Origin: WJKR01 sp964556395
GTDB lineage: Archaea; Nanobdellota; Nanobdellia; Woesearchaeales; WJKR01
Direction: 5' to 3'
Assembly (NCBI GenBank): GCA_964556395.1
Contig: CAZKVR010000001.1
Span: 124,001-188,000, forward strand
Length of the DNA: 64,000 bases
Positions 32,680 to 41,378 of the stretch are shown one piece after another (the first letter of the stretch is position 1; each line of letters opens with the position of its first letter). A model generated the notes under the pieces. That model saw nothing but the letters and a program-made list of their open reading frames with translations, had not been told where the DNA came from and did not search any database. The position numbers and the translations under genes are program-made.

Positions 32680-33945
32680 ATGGGATTCGTCAGCGTGCTC
32701 GTCTGGGTGAGTTACGTCCTCACGCTCTACTTTCTGGTCTACTGGTTGCTATTGTTCTTCGAGAACCGGAGCCGTATCAAGGAGGAGTGGTCCGAGGAGG
32801 TCTCGTTCAAGCGGTACCCGTTCGTCAGCGTCGTCGTCCCCGCATATAATGAGGAGGCGACTATCCGTCAGACCGTCGAGTCCCTCTTCGCCTTGGACTG
32901 GCCTAAGGATAGGGTGGAGTTCCTCGTCATCGATGATGGCAGCAGGGATCGGACGGGCGCTATCGTGAAGGCTATGAAGCGGGAGTTCCCTCAGGAGCCT
33001 TTGAAGCTGGTCCGGCAGAAGAACCAGGGCAAGGCTGTCGCGTTGAACAACGGGCTCGATGTCGTCAAGGGTGAGTATTATGCTTGCTTGGATGCGGATT
33101 CCTTCGTCGACCCGCAAGCTCTCAAGCATATCATTTATTGGCATGAGAAGTACCCTGACATGGCGATCGCCACGCCGGTGATGAAGATAGCCTCTCCCAA
33201 GACGTGGGTTCAGAAGTTCCAGCGCCTCGAGTACATGGCTGGCATGTTCCTCACCAGGCTGATGAGCTATGTCCATTCCAACTACGTCGCCCCCGGTCCT
33301 TTCTCCGTCTACAAGAAGGATGTCGTGAAGAAGCTTGGCGGCTTCGATAAGGAGAGCCTGGTCGAGGATCAGGAGATCGCTTACCGCGCCCAGATGGAGC
33401 ATTATCGTATCATGCAGGTTCCTAACGCGTTCGTCCACACCGTCGGGCCTTACACGGTGAAGCAGTTGCAGGACCAGCGTAACCGTTGGATGAAGGGGAC
33501 GTTGATGAACCTGGTGAAGTATCGTAAGGCGATCTTCAACCGCAAGTATGGCGACTTCGGCATCTTCCAGCTTCCTCTCAACATGGCCCAGTTCGCCTTG
33601 TCCTTGGTGGCCGTCGTCGCCTTCCTCTATTATGTGGTCAAGCCGTTGGCGCGTCACGTCCACGAGCTCTGGCTCGTCAACTTCGACCTCATCCCTTACA
33701 TCCAGTCCTTGTCCTTCAACCTTCACATACTCCAGCTCCGTGTCACGCCGGTCTTCATCCTCGCTTTGATGCTCTTGCTCGGCGCGACGTTCCTCTTCCT
33801 CGCCGGCCGTATCAACAAGGATAGGGTCCGGCAGTATGGGACGCTTCACATCGTGCCGTACTTCTTGGTGTTCTACCTCATCATCGCGTTCATCGCGATC
33901 AAGGTGATGGCCGAGCTGGCCGTCGGTAAGAAGCAGAAATGGTGA
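32680..33945 (+). CDS. Membrane-bound family 2 glycosyltransferase (processive type)
   Basis: The 421-residue protein has an N-terminal helix, a GT-A domain with VSVVVPAYNEEATIRQTV, LVIDDGSRDRTG, ACLDADSFVD and VEDQEIAYRAQ, the motif QRNRW (QxxRW, processive GT2) near residue 270, and four C-terminal helices. It resembles poly-N-acetylglucosamine and cellulose synthases. It likely makes a surface polysaccharide while passing it through the membrane. A TATA-like box (CTTTATTAACG) precedes it. Confidence 0.88.
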   Translation: MGFVSVLVWVSYVLTLYFLVYWLLLFFENRSRIKEEWSEEVSFKRYPFVSVVVPAYNEEATIRQTVESLFALDWPKDRVEFLVIDDGSRDRTGAIVKAMKREFPQEPLKLVRQKNQGKAVALNNGLDVVKGEYYACLDADSFVDPQALKHIIYWHEKYPDMAIATPVMKIASPKTWVQKFQRLEYMAGMFLTRLMSYVHSNYVAPGPFSVYKKDVVKKLGGFDKESLVEDQEIAYRAQMEHYRIMQVPNAFVHTVGPYTVKQLQDQRNRWMKGTLMNLVKYRKAIFNRKYGDFGIFQLPLNMAQFALSLVAVVAFLYYVVKPLARHVHELWLVNFDLIPYIQSLSFNLHILQLRVTPVFILALMLLLGATFLFLAGRINKDRVRQYGTLHIVPYFLVFYLIIAFIAIKVMAELAVGKKQKW

Positions 33946-33953
33946 CACTCTAA

Positions 33954-34637
33954 ATGGTAAAACGTTCTATCTCTAAGCAGCGGTACCTGACGGCCGCCAT
34001 CATCACAGTCCTCGTCTTCGCCTTAGGGGTGTTGTTGGGCATGGTGATGGATTACGAGCGCGTCCAGTACCTCGAGAACCAGTATGAGAAGCACGAGCTT
34101 GATTATCGTAGCTTGCAGTTGCAGTTCTCCTTCTTGGACATGGCGACGCAGGAAGATAGCTGCGCGGCGTTCGAGGCTGCGATGGAGGATGCCGTGACCG
34201 AGCTGTCGGATTCTTTGCAGGAGGTGGAGCAGTACCAAGGGTTCTCCCAGACGCAACAGGGGAATTTCGATTCTATCAAGCGTCGTTACACTCTTGATAA
34301 CATCCGTTATTGGATATTGGTGAAGGAGGCTCAGGAGCGCTGCCCGATGGATCGGTTGAGCATCTTGTACTTCTTCAGCACGGATGATTGTCCTCGTTGT
34401 CCTGACCAGGGCGTCATACTCACGTATTTCAAGAAGAAGTATGGGGATTCCTTGCTGGTCTTCCCGATCGACGTTGACCTTGCTGATGATGAGCCTATCG
34501 TCGACATGTTGGGGAGCCATTTCAACATATCTAGATATCCTTCCATCGTCATGGGTGACGAGACGTTCAATGGCGTCAAGTCTCAGCAAGAGCTCGCACC
34601 CCTGATATGTGAGGGCTTGAACAGAGGTGATTGCTGA
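33954..34637 (+). CDS. Membrane-anchored thioredoxin-like protein
   Basis: One N-terminal membrane helix (about residues 11-33) is followed by a helical stretch (40-115) and a thioredoxin-like domain near 135-220 (SILYFFSTDDCPRCPDQGVI, IDVDLADDEP, SRYPSIVMGDETFNG). The CPRC motif gives two redox cysteines. The YPSIVM segment holds the cis-Pro of thioredoxins. It probably handles disulfides of exported proteins; the many Cys-rich secreted proteins in this window are possible clients. It sits 8 bp after the GT2 gene and overlaps the next gene. Confidence 0.75.
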   Translation: MVKRSISKQRYLTAAIITVLVFALGVLLGMVMDYERVQYLENQYEKHELDYRSLQLQFSFLDMATQEDSCAAFEAAMEDAVTELSDSLQEVEQYQGFSQTQQGNFDSIKRRYTLDNIRYWILVKEAQERCPMDRLSILYFFSTDDCPRCPDQGVILTYFKKKYGDSLLVFPIDVDLADDEPIVDMLGSHFNISRYPSIVMGDETFNGVKSQQELAPLICEGLNRGDC

Positions 34638-36082
34638 TGTCTCGTTGGTGGAAGTCGTGGCCGTTTCTCGTCATCGCCTGTACGTTTGTCCTGGCGTTGG
34701 CGTTGAGGATTTGGTATGCGTCCTTGCCGGCTGTTGCGTGGTGGGATGAGACTATCTATGTCAGTATGGCGAAGCACCTTTTCTCCAGCGGCTCTTTGGG
34801 GTATTGGGAGGTGTTCCGTCCTCCTATCATGCCTGTCTTGATGGGGTTTGGCTGGTGGCTTGGCTTGCCCGCTTTGGCTGTGGGCAAGGTCGTCGGTGTC
34901 GTCGCCAGCCTCGGCGTGCTCGTATTCACGTATCTTATCGGCGAGCGCTTGTATAAGAACGCGGGTCTCGTGGCTGTGGCCGTCCTGGCGTTCATCCCGA
35001 CCTTCTTTCGTTTCGGTGGCATGGCGCTCTCCGCCATCCCCGCTACGTTCCTGTCCTTCTTGGGCTTGTGGTTGGTCCTCAATAAGAAGTGGTATTGGGC
35101 TGGCTTGGCGTTCGGCGTCGCCTTCCTGACGAGGTTCGTCCTCGCGTTGTTCGGTGTCGGCGTAGCTTTGGCGTTGGTCGTGGCGTGGTTGTCGTCCGGC
35201 CGGCTCCGGGTCGAGTGGCGTTCTTGGCTGAATAGCATCTCGTTGTTCGTAGTCGGTGGGTTCTCTGTTCTCATCCCTTACTTGCTCGTCCATCTCATCA
35301 TCATAGGAGACCCTCTCTTCCCTATTTTGGAGGCGAGCCAGGTGTTCACCCAGTACAACAATTGGGTGTATGATTATGGTAATTGGTATTACGTGGTCGA
35401 GGTGCTCAAGAACAGCGTGTTCTTCCTCTTCTCGTTGTTGGGCCTGTATCTTTTTGTGAGGTGGCGGAAGTGGCGCGACACCGCTTGGATGGGCGTGCTC
35501 GTCCCGTTGGTGTTGCTCGTAGCGTACTTCTTGACCGTGCAGCACAAGGAGATCAGGTTCTTCACGCCGATGTTCCCTATGTTGGCCATCCTGGCAGGGG
35601 TGGGGGTCTCGTGGCTCTTGGGTCGTTTCCGTCGTTGCGGTGATCGGTGTGTGGCGCTCGTCCTGTTTGGCATCGTGGCCTTATCGTTGTTCGTCGGTTG
35701 GCAGGGCTTGTCTTCCGAGGCGATGCCTGCTGACCTTGAGGGTGATAAGAGGGACTTCTATCATTATTTCGAGAACGCTTCGAAGGAGGATGACATGTTG
35801 ATCGCGTCCAACCCGTTGTTCGTGGTCTATTCCGACAAGCCTATCACGTTCGTCAGGAACTGGGATTTGTCCAAAGAGATTATGCGTCGTTACGGTGACC
35901 GCGCGGATTATGTTGCGGTGGACTTGTGCGACCATCCGTGTCAGCCTGGTTCGGAGTGCGAGTCGAATCGTGAGTCTTTCGTCGAGCGTCGGTCTTCTGA
36001 TGAGCTCGTGTTCGAGGGATCGTATACCAATTGGGATGATGAGGTGTGCGACTTGCGTATCTGGCGTCTCAACGCTTCTTGA
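34637..36082 (+). CDS. GT-C superfamily (PMT/ArnT-like) glycosyltransferase
   Basis: The 481-residue protein starts at an ATG that overlaps the previous stop (TGATG). It has about 10-11 helices and an early loop VAWWDETIYVSMAKHLFSSG, where the Asp/Glu matches the catalytic pair of protein mannosyltransferase and ArnT-like enzymes. A soluble C-terminal region (about 365-480) has several Cys. It completes the glycan block; substrate unknown. It converges on MBF1, whose end overlaps by 14 bp. Confidence 0.75.
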   Translation: MSRWWKSWPFLVIACTFVLALALRIWYASLPAVAWWDETIYVSMAKHLFSSGSLGYWEVFRPPIMPVLMGFGWWLGLPALAVGKVVGVVASLGVLVFTYLIGERLYKNAGLVAVAVLAFIPTFFRFGGMALSAIPATFLSFLGLWLVLNKKWYWAGLAFGVAFLTRFVLALFGVGVALALVVAWLSSGRLRVEWRSWLNSISLFVVGGFSVLIPYLLVHLIIIGDPLFPILEASQVFTQYNNWVYDYGNWYYVVEVLKNSVFFLFSLLGLYLFVRWRKWRDTAWMGVLVPLVLLVAYFLTVQHKEIRFFTPMFPMLAILAGVGVSWLLGRFRRCGDRCVALVLFGIVALSLFVGWQGLSSEAMPADLEGDKRDFYHYFENASKEDDMLIASNPLFVVYSDKPITFVRNWDLSKEIMRRYGDRADYVAVDLCDHPCQPGSECESNRESFVERRSSDELVFEGSYTNWDDEVCDLRIWRLNAS

Positions 36083-36545
36083 TGAGGTCTCCGATGGTGA
36101 CTGGTCCGGTCTGGCGCTTGTCGCTCTTCGGCCGCTTCTCTTCGTGGTGTTCGACGAGCGTGATGCCTAGTTTCTTCTCGAGTTTTCGGGCTAGTTTCAT
36201 GCTGGGCTCGTGCTTGCCGCTCTCGATGGCGTGGAGGACGCTTTCTTTTTCGGCTAGTTGTTGAGCCAGTTGTTCTTGCTTGAGAGCTCTTTTCTCTCGG
36301 GCTTGCTTGACGCGCGTGGAGTAGTCGGGTGTGATCATCTGTATGATCTCTCCTCGTTCTTCCTGTTCCGGTTCTTGTTCCGGGGTTGCTCGTTTCTTTT
36401 TCTTCTTCTGCGGTTGTGGTTCCCGCAGTTGGCGGGCTTCGGTGGCGTAGCGCTTGCAGTTCTGGCATACGCGCATGCTTGTGCCTTCCACCTTGGCGTT
36501 GTAGAATGGTCCTTTCTCTGTGCCGCACATGTCGCAGGTCGTCAT
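36069..36545 (-). CDS. Multiprotein bridging factor 1 (aMBF1)
   Basis: The 158-residue protein has an N-terminal zinc ribbon (CDMCGTEKGPFYNAKVEG, then VCQNCKRYA), a basic linker (about 45-60) and a Cro/C1-type HTH (STRVKQAREKRALKQEQLAQ, ending LEKKLGITL). This is the archaeal MBF1 design. It is thought to bridge TBP and other factors, or to act on ribosomes. All four Cys of the ribbon are present. Confidence 0.9.
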   Translation of the reverse strand: MTTCDMCGTEKGPFYNAKVEGTSMRVCQNCKRYATEARQLREPQPQKKKKKRATPEQEPEQEERGEIIQMITPDYSTRVKQAREKRALKQEQLAQQLAEKESVLHAIESGKHEPSMKLARKLEKKLGITLVEHHEEKRPKSDKRQTGPVTIGDLIKKR

Positions 36546-36712
36546 GCTGTGTCCCCTCCTCGTTGTTTTTGAGGTTCTTTGGGTTTTAAGCTTAATCGTA
36601 ACGAAGAATTATTTTCAGTATAGAATTTAAAAGTGCTGAAAAACCCCTGTCCAAATCCCACCCCAAATATGAATCAGAAAATATTATATACTAAGTAGAT
36701 AATATTATATTT

Positions 36713-37339
36713 ATGATGATTAAAAATAATCCTGAATACAAAATGATAGGAGCGCTCCTGAAGCAGCCGCTAGAAAGCAGGACTCTCCGCCAAGCAGCCC
36801 TGGAAGCAGGCATCACGTACGCGACAGCCCATAAGAACCTCACACGACTCCTCGAGACAGGAATGGTACGAGAGCGACGGAAAGGCAAGGCACGCCTCAT
36901 CAGCGTCGACTTCGAGCACGCACCTACGGACGCGTTGTGCACGGCAGCAATACACGTCAGGGAAGCCTTCAAGAGGCACCACCCGAACATCGCCGTCCTC
37001 GCCAACGACCTCGAACGAGCCCTGGCCGGCCGGTTCTACACCCTAATACTCTTCGGATCGAGAGCCCTCGACAATGAGGAGCAGGACTCCGACGTGGACC
37101 TCATCATCATCACGCCGTCCCGGAAACTGTCCGAGGACTACGACGCAACGATTAACAAGACATTGGAGCTCTCGCCTTTGGAGGCGGACGTCAAGGTAGT
37201 GACGACGAACGACTTTGAGGAGATGCTCAATCAGAAGTACAGCGTCGGCAGGGAAGCGTTCGAGAACGGCATCGTACTCTTCGGGGTTGAGCAGTATTAC
37301 GCCACGGTGAAAAGACATGCTCAGACCAAAGGATTGTGA
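36713..37339 (+). CDS. HTH-nucleotidyltransferase (MNT antitoxin-like)
   Basis: The 208-residue product opens with a winged helix (about residues 18-65: TLRQAALEAGITYATAHKNL) and has a nucleotidyltransferase core (YTLILFGSRALDNEEQDSDV) with GS and two Asp. It pairs with the helical gene at 37317, overlapping by 23 bp. This is a second MNT-HEPN-like module in the window. A TATA box (ATTATATACT, 36679-36688) lies about 28 bp upstream of the ATG. Confidence 0.8.
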   Translation: MMIKNNPEYKMIGALLKQPLESRTLRQAALEAGITYATAHKNLTRLLETGMVRERRKGKARLISVDFEHAPTDALCTAAIHVREAFKRHHPNIAVLANDLERALAGRFYTLILFGSRALDNEEQDSDVDLIIITPSRKLSEDYDATINKTLELSPLEADVKVVTTNDFEEMLNQKYSVGREAFENGIVLFGVEQYYATVKRHAQTKGL

Positions 37340-37949
37340 GGACGCGAAAGGACTTTTCAAGGACTGGGACCTCAAAAGACGATGGGCAACACCTACACAA
37401 GCGTTCATCGAACACACGAGGAGGAAGGCGAAGGACTCGTTGGAACTAGCGAACTACCTCATGGAGAAGGTGGAAGGCACGAGCGAACTCTCCCAAAACA
37501 GTACAGCTACCATCTGGGTGGTGACCGTCGCGTACTACTCGATGTTCTTCCAAGCGGAATACCTGCTCGGCCTGGACGGAAGGAAGTTCCCGAGAGGGAC
37601 AAAGGACACGCATAAGACGGTGTACCTCGCATTCATCTACTATTACCTTATCAAAGGGTCTGACCAGGAGCGGACGACGAGCACAAAAACGACCACCAGT
37701 AGGATGTCACGCGCACTGGCGCTCTTCAAGGAACTGCAGGATGAGACCATGGAATTGCAGCGGGTGGAGAGAAAGGCGGAAGACCTGGACCGACAACGAC
37801 GGAAGAGGCAGGATTTCACCTACGAGATGAACCGGACGGCAAAGATATCAGAGGCGAAGAACAGCTTGATGAAGGCCAAGGAATTCCGGACCCTCATAGA
37901 AGAGTGCCTGTTGGCACGCAAGACAGGCATCACTTCCGCACGAACCTGA
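37317..37949 (+). CDS. HEPN-like helical protein
   Basis: The 210-residue helical protein looks like a long HEPN domain: first helices AKDSLELANYLMEKVEG, a WVVTVAYYSMFFQAEYLLG core as in HEPN proteins of the KNTase C-terminal type, and a charged C-terminal coiled coil. The usual Rx4-6H motif is not obvious (DTHKTVYLAF is the nearest), so RNase activity is doubtful. It is coupled by overlap to the MNT gene and ends in convergence with 37930. Confidence 0.65.
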   Translation: MLRPKDCEDAKGLFKDWDLKRRWATPTQAFIEHTRRKAKDSLELANYLMEKVEGTSELSQNSTATIWVVTVAYYSMFFQAEYLLGLDGRKFPRGTKDTHKTVYLAFIYYYLIKGSDQERTTSTKTTTSRMSRALALFKELQDETMELQRVERKAEDLDRQRRKRQDFTYEMNRTAKISEAKNSLMKAKEFRTLIEECLLARKTGITSART

Positions 37950-39096
37950 CGACCCATTGCGGCAGCTTGCCCGTGAACACCTGTTCCTGCGTGTCCACGA
38001 CGAAGCCGTACTCGTCAGCGGCGGACGTGAGGTCTTCCGGCTTCTGGCACAGGAACGTCAAGGAGCCAGCCTTGGCGAGGACGAAGTCGGCCTGGTAGAA
38101 GAGCTGCTTGTTCAGGTCCGACACCTTCTTCTGCGGGACGTGCTTGCTCGCCTCGATGGGCTGCGTGACGATGCAATCGACCGACTTCTCCGTCAGCTTC
38201 GTGTCCAGCCACTCGACGTCCATCTTGGAGAACTCGACCGCCTTGTCGACACCGGCGATCTTCGCGTTCTTCTTCGCAGCGGTGATGTTCCGCAGCTGCG
38301 CGTCGAAGCAGTGCACAGTCTTGTCCGCCACGTCGACGATGGCCTTGTCCATCTCTGCCAACACCTTGTCGGCGTGCTCGACGAAGAAGTGATGCTTCTT
38401 CACCAAGAGGTCCTTCTCGTAATACCGCAATGACTTGCCGGAGGCCATGAGCGCCGCCTCGATAGGGACTTCGCCGCCGCCGGCGTACGGGTCGACGAGC
38501 ACCTTGCCGGGCGTCCAGCCGGACGCCATGAGGAGCGACGCCGCGGTCGGCCCTTTCATGCTGTGCGGGTTGTTGAACACCTTGTACGGGCGTTTGGAAG
38601 CGTCATATCCGAGGAGGTCGAGGCTGAGCCACGCCTGGTCCTCGTCGACGTGGAGGTAGAGTAATATGTCAGGCTTCTTGATATCAACCCGCGGAGCCTC
38701 TCCGAGCGACTCCTTGGCCAATCGTCGGATGACGCGTCCGGTCTCCTGGGCGAGGTCGATGCTGTTGTAGTCGTGCGTGCCCTCGCGGCTGCACACGACG
38801 GAGAACGACTTGTCCTTGCTGAGGAATCGTTCGAAGTCGAGCGATCCGATGGCGGTCTCGAGGTTGTGCAATGACTCCTCCAGGGAGGGCGTCACCTCGG
38901 CGCTGCAGAGCAACGCGCCTACACGGGTGGGCGTCTGCATGAGGTAGGCGGCGGCGAGGAGGTCTCGGACTGATGACTCGTGGAACACGACGCACGTGTC
39001 ACCCTTGGTCACCTCGTGGCCGAAGCTCCGCAGTCGGGCTTCCGCCTCGACGTAGGGGCTGCAGCCGCGCTCGCACGCGAGGAACAGGTCTTTCAT
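37930..39096 (-). CDS. THUMP-domain RNA methyltransferase, degenerate catalytic motif
   Basis: The 388-residue protein has a THUMP-like N-terminal half and a Rossmann methyltransferase in the second half (VLVDPYAGGGEVPIEAALMA, the SAM loop). It resembles Trm14/RlmL-type tRNA or rRNA (guanine-N2) methyltransferases. However, motif IV, normally (N/D)PPY, reads VTQPIEAS, so two key residues are changed. It may have altered chemistry or act only in binding. The gene has a TTTAAAAA box upstream of ATG. Confidence 0.75.
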   Translation of the reverse strand: MKDLFLACERGCSPYVEAEARLRSFGHEVTKGDTCVVFHESSVRDLLAAAYLMQTPTRVGALLCSAEVTPSLEESLHNLETAIGSLDFERFLSKDKSFSVVCSREGTHDYNSIDLAQETGRVIRRLAKESLGEAPRVDIKKPDILLYLHVDEDQAWLSLDLLGYDASKRPYKVFNNPHSMKGPTAASLLMASGWTPGKVLVDPYAGGGEVPIEAALMASGKSLRYYEKDLLVKKHHFFVEHADKVLAEMDKAIVDVADKTVHCFDAQLRNITAAKKNAKIAGVDKAVEFSKMDVEWLDTKLTEKSVDCIVTQPIEASKHVPQKKVSDLNKQLFYQADFVLAKAGSLTFLCQKPEDLTSAADEYGFVVDTQEQVFTGKLPQWVVRFVRK

Positions 39097-39173
39097 AAGG
39101 TGGCGGGAAGAAGAAGGGGTTTTTAAAGGTGATGGGGGAATCTATATGTAGCACCACATTCCTATGAGACTTC

Positions 39174-39746
39174 ATGGAAGGATTGGAGGAGGCGTTGGCA
39201 AGTATAAGGGAGGACCTCGAGTTCAGGCACGCGTACAACGTCGCGCGGCAGAACAGCTTGAAGGCGTACCTCGTGGGCGACTTCCTGGTCCGAAACATCG
39301 CCCACGTCCTGTACGGTACGTCCAGGCCGGAGCACGACGTCGACCTCCTCGTGGAGGGAATGGACGAGAATTTGAAGCTACCTCCTGGCTGGAAGGAGGG
39401 GCAGAACCGTTTTGGAAACCCGAAGATTATCAGTGCCACGACCGTGGCAGACATCATCCCGTTGGAGAATGTAGACTTCATCAAAAGAAAGGGGTTGGAG
39501 CCTTCTTTGGACGCATACCTCACAGGCGTGCCGCTTACCATACAATCCTTGGCGTATGATGTCGAGAACGACGAGCTCAGAGGGAACGTAGGCCTGAAAG
39601 CGCTCAAGGAACGAAAAGTGGCCGTGAACAACCACTACTTCGCGGACCTGACTGCGAGGAAGTACGGCAGATTCATCGAGGACTACGTGCAGGAGCAGGC
39701 GCAGAGACTCGGCTTCACACCGTTTTTTTCCCCTTGGTACTCCTGA
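39174..39746 (+). CDS. Nucleotidyltransferase-fold protein (poly(A) polymerase head-like)
   Basis: The 190-residue product has a region LKAYLVGDFLVRNIAHVLYG followed by a DVDLLV strand near residue 60, which resembles the head domain of CCA-adding and poly(A) polymerases. No tRNA-binding tail is present. It may be a stand-alone nucleotidyltransferase, perhaps with toxin or antitoxin function. A TATA-like box (CTATATGT) is 28-30 bp upstream of the ATG, so the mRNA is leaderless. Confidence 0.6.
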   Translation: MEGLEEALASIREDLEFRHAYNVARQNSLKAYLVGDFLVRNIAHVLYGTSRPEHDVDLLVEGMDENLKLPPGWKEGQNRFGNPKIISATTVADIIPLENVDFIKRKGLEPSLDAYLTGVPLTIQSLAYDVENDELRGNVGLKALKERKVAVNNHYFADLTARKYGRFIEDYVQEQAQRLGFTPFFSPWYS

Positions 39747-39838
39747 CGACCACAAATGATTTCAATCAGTGAGACCTTCTCTTCCGTAGAGCCTCCCGAT
39801 TACCGGCCGGCCTCCGCGCCCGGTCCTCAAAGGCGCGG

Positions 39839-40207
39839 TCAGTCTCTTTTTTTTGAGGCGTAACTGATGAAGTCCTTCACCGATAAGACCTCGTCGACCA
39901 ACCCTCTCACTGACAGTTCCCCGACCGGTTCTGAGGAGATGATGGTCACGCCTCTCGCGTGCGCGTATGCCGCTTCCATGGCGACCGTCTTGCCGACGTA
40001 GCCGTCCTCGGCGAGGATGTAGAGGGTGTCCGCGTCGTCGATGCCTCGGAATGCGCGCAGGAGCGCGTCGCGTTGGTTCTCAAGCGTGTCTTCCTGGGTC
40101 TGCTCCCATTTCCCTGACGTCAGCGCCGTGACCCCTCGTGCGTCGAGCTCGTCCTTCAATCGTTCTATCTCGTGGTAGAACTTCCTGCTGCCTGCGATGA
40201 ATATCAT
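39839..40207 (-). CDS. Nucleoside 2-deoxyribosyltransferase-like protein
   Basis: From the ATG at 40207 the product has 122 residues: MIFIAGSRKFYHEIERLKDE at the start, then RDALLRAFRGIDDADTLYIL, GYVGKTVAMEAAYAHARG and a final helix. This is the order of the nucleoside 2-deoxyribosyltransferase/DUF4406-like fold. A frame extending to 40291 lacks a good start. Substrate unknown. Confidence 0.6.
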   Translation of the reverse strand: MIFIAGSRKFYHEIERLKDELDARGVTALTSGKWEQTQEDTLENQRDALLRAFRGIDDADTLYILAEDGYVGKTVAMEAAYAHARGVTIISSEPVGELSVRGLVDEVLSVKDFISYASKKRD

Positions 40208-40289
40208 ATCTTCTTCGAGAGAGGATGTCGCTTGCTTTTTAAGTTTTTGAATCGAAACGACAGGCTTAAAAGACTCTTTCTGATAACAC

Positions 40290-40676
40290 ATGTATATGCG
40301 CTACCTCGACGAGCTCAAAGCCCTCGACCTGCCGCCAGACCGGTACGTCGTGTCCGGCAGCGGCCCCCTCGCCGTCCGCGGCATCCGGGAGAACAGGGAT
40401 ATCGACCTCGTCTTGTCAGCCGGGTTGTGGGAGGCGCTCAAGGAGGATTATCCTTTCAACCGGAATGGCGGGCTCCAGTTGTCGGAGCATGTGGAAGCGT
40501 TCCCGCGCTGGCCTGGTGTGGAAAAGCCTTGGAAGCTGATAGAGCGTGCTGAGATTATCGACGGCGTCCCGTTCGCCCTTCTGGAAGACGTCGAGGCGTG
40601 GAAGGTGAGAAGCAGTGATTCCAAGGATGTGGAGGACGTCAGGCTTATCCGGAACTACCGAGAGGGACACGGATGA
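40290..40676 (+). CDS. Nucleotidyltransferase-like protein
   Basis: The 128-residue product has a region YVVSGSGPLAVRGIRENRDIDLVLS with the GSG and D-D pattern of nucleotidyltransferases (AbiEii-like), then helices and WKVRSSDSKDVEDVRLI, as in that family's C-terminus. ATG codons at 40290 and 40296 are both possible. It is the fourth nucleotidyltransferase-fold gene of the window. It may be an orphan antitoxin or toxin enzyme. Confidence 0.6.
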   Translation: MYMRYLDELKALDLPPDRYVVSGSGPLAVRGIRENRDIDLVLSAGLWEALKEDYPFNRNGGLQLSEHVEAFPRWPGVEKPWKLIERAEIIDGVPFALLEDVEAWKVRSSDSKDVEDVRLIRNYREGHG

Positions 40677-40679
40677 CCT

Positions 40680-41378
40680 TCACATGCCATCGTTGAGAGG
40701 TCTGACCGACAGTCTCGAGGCGAGTTCTCGGATGGCTTCCGCGGCTTTCGACGTCGGGTAGGCGTGGAGGTGCGCTACCCGTCTGGCTTGCGCTTCTTCG
40801 AACGTGTCGTCGTGCGGTATGGCTGCCAGGACCGGTGTTTCGAGGAATTCTTCCACTTGTTCCTTGGTGAGGCCGTGCGGCGCGCCGTCCCTGTTGACGA
40901 TGATTCCTAGCAGCATCTTCCTGCTCCGTTCCAGTTCTTTCAATGCCCGTTTGGCTTCGAGTATTGAGGGATAGTGCGGCGTCGTGATGATGAATGCTTG
41001 GTCGCACGCGTCCAGTACGTGGCTGTAGTCGCCTGGCGGGGCGTCGAACAGGACCGTGTCGGCGGCGTGCTTGTACTTGCCGATGGCGGAGGTGTCGTAT
41101 TCTCGCGGCCTCGCTCCGATGGAGCCCGGGACGATCTTGAGTCCTGAGTCGTGGAGGTGGACTGCTTTGGAGTAGGGGGTGCGGTTGGCTAGTACGTCGT
41201 GGAGTGTGTCGGTGAACCTGCCCGGCCCTAGTGCGGTGCCGACGTGCGGCGCTTGCAGGTTGCCGTCGACCAGCAGGGTGTTCTCGCCGAGCTCGTGCAG
41301 CGCCGCTGCCAGGTTGATGGCGAGCGTCGTCTTGCCCGTGCCTCCTTTGCCGTTCAGGATTCCGATGTTCCGTCCGAT
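40680..41378 (-). CDS. ParA/MinD-type ATPase (non-canonical start)
   Basis: The frame encodes about 232 residues beginning IGRNIGILNGKGGTGKTTLA. It has the deviant Walker A (KGGTGKTT), LLVDGNLQAPHVG, LFDAPPGD and a NRD nucleotide-binding segment near LLGIIVNRDGA, all ParA/MinD marks. No ATG, GTG or TTG opens the conserved part: the frame has a TGA just upstream of the first codons. ATC at 41378 has a GGTGAGG four bases upstream and is my best start; a frameshift from the overlapping gene (stop at 41354) or a sequence error are alternatives. Confidence 0.75.
   Translation of the reverse strand: MGRNIGILNGKGGTGKTTLAINLAAALHELGENTLLVDGNLQAPHVGTALGPGRFTDTLHDVLANRTPYSKAVHLHDSGLKIVPGSIGARPREYDTSAIGKYKHAADTVLFDAPPGDYSHVLDACDQAFIITTPHYPSILEAKRALKELERSRKMLLGIIVNRDGAPHGLTKEQVEEFLETPVLAAIPHDDTFEEAQARRVAHLHAYPTSKAAEAIRELASRLSVRPLNDGM

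Noticed and set aside
39747..39838. GC-rich 90-bp gap considered as tRNA or guide RNA
   Set aside because: No cloverleaf, no T-loop motif (GGTTCGAATCC) and no C/D boxes on either strand.
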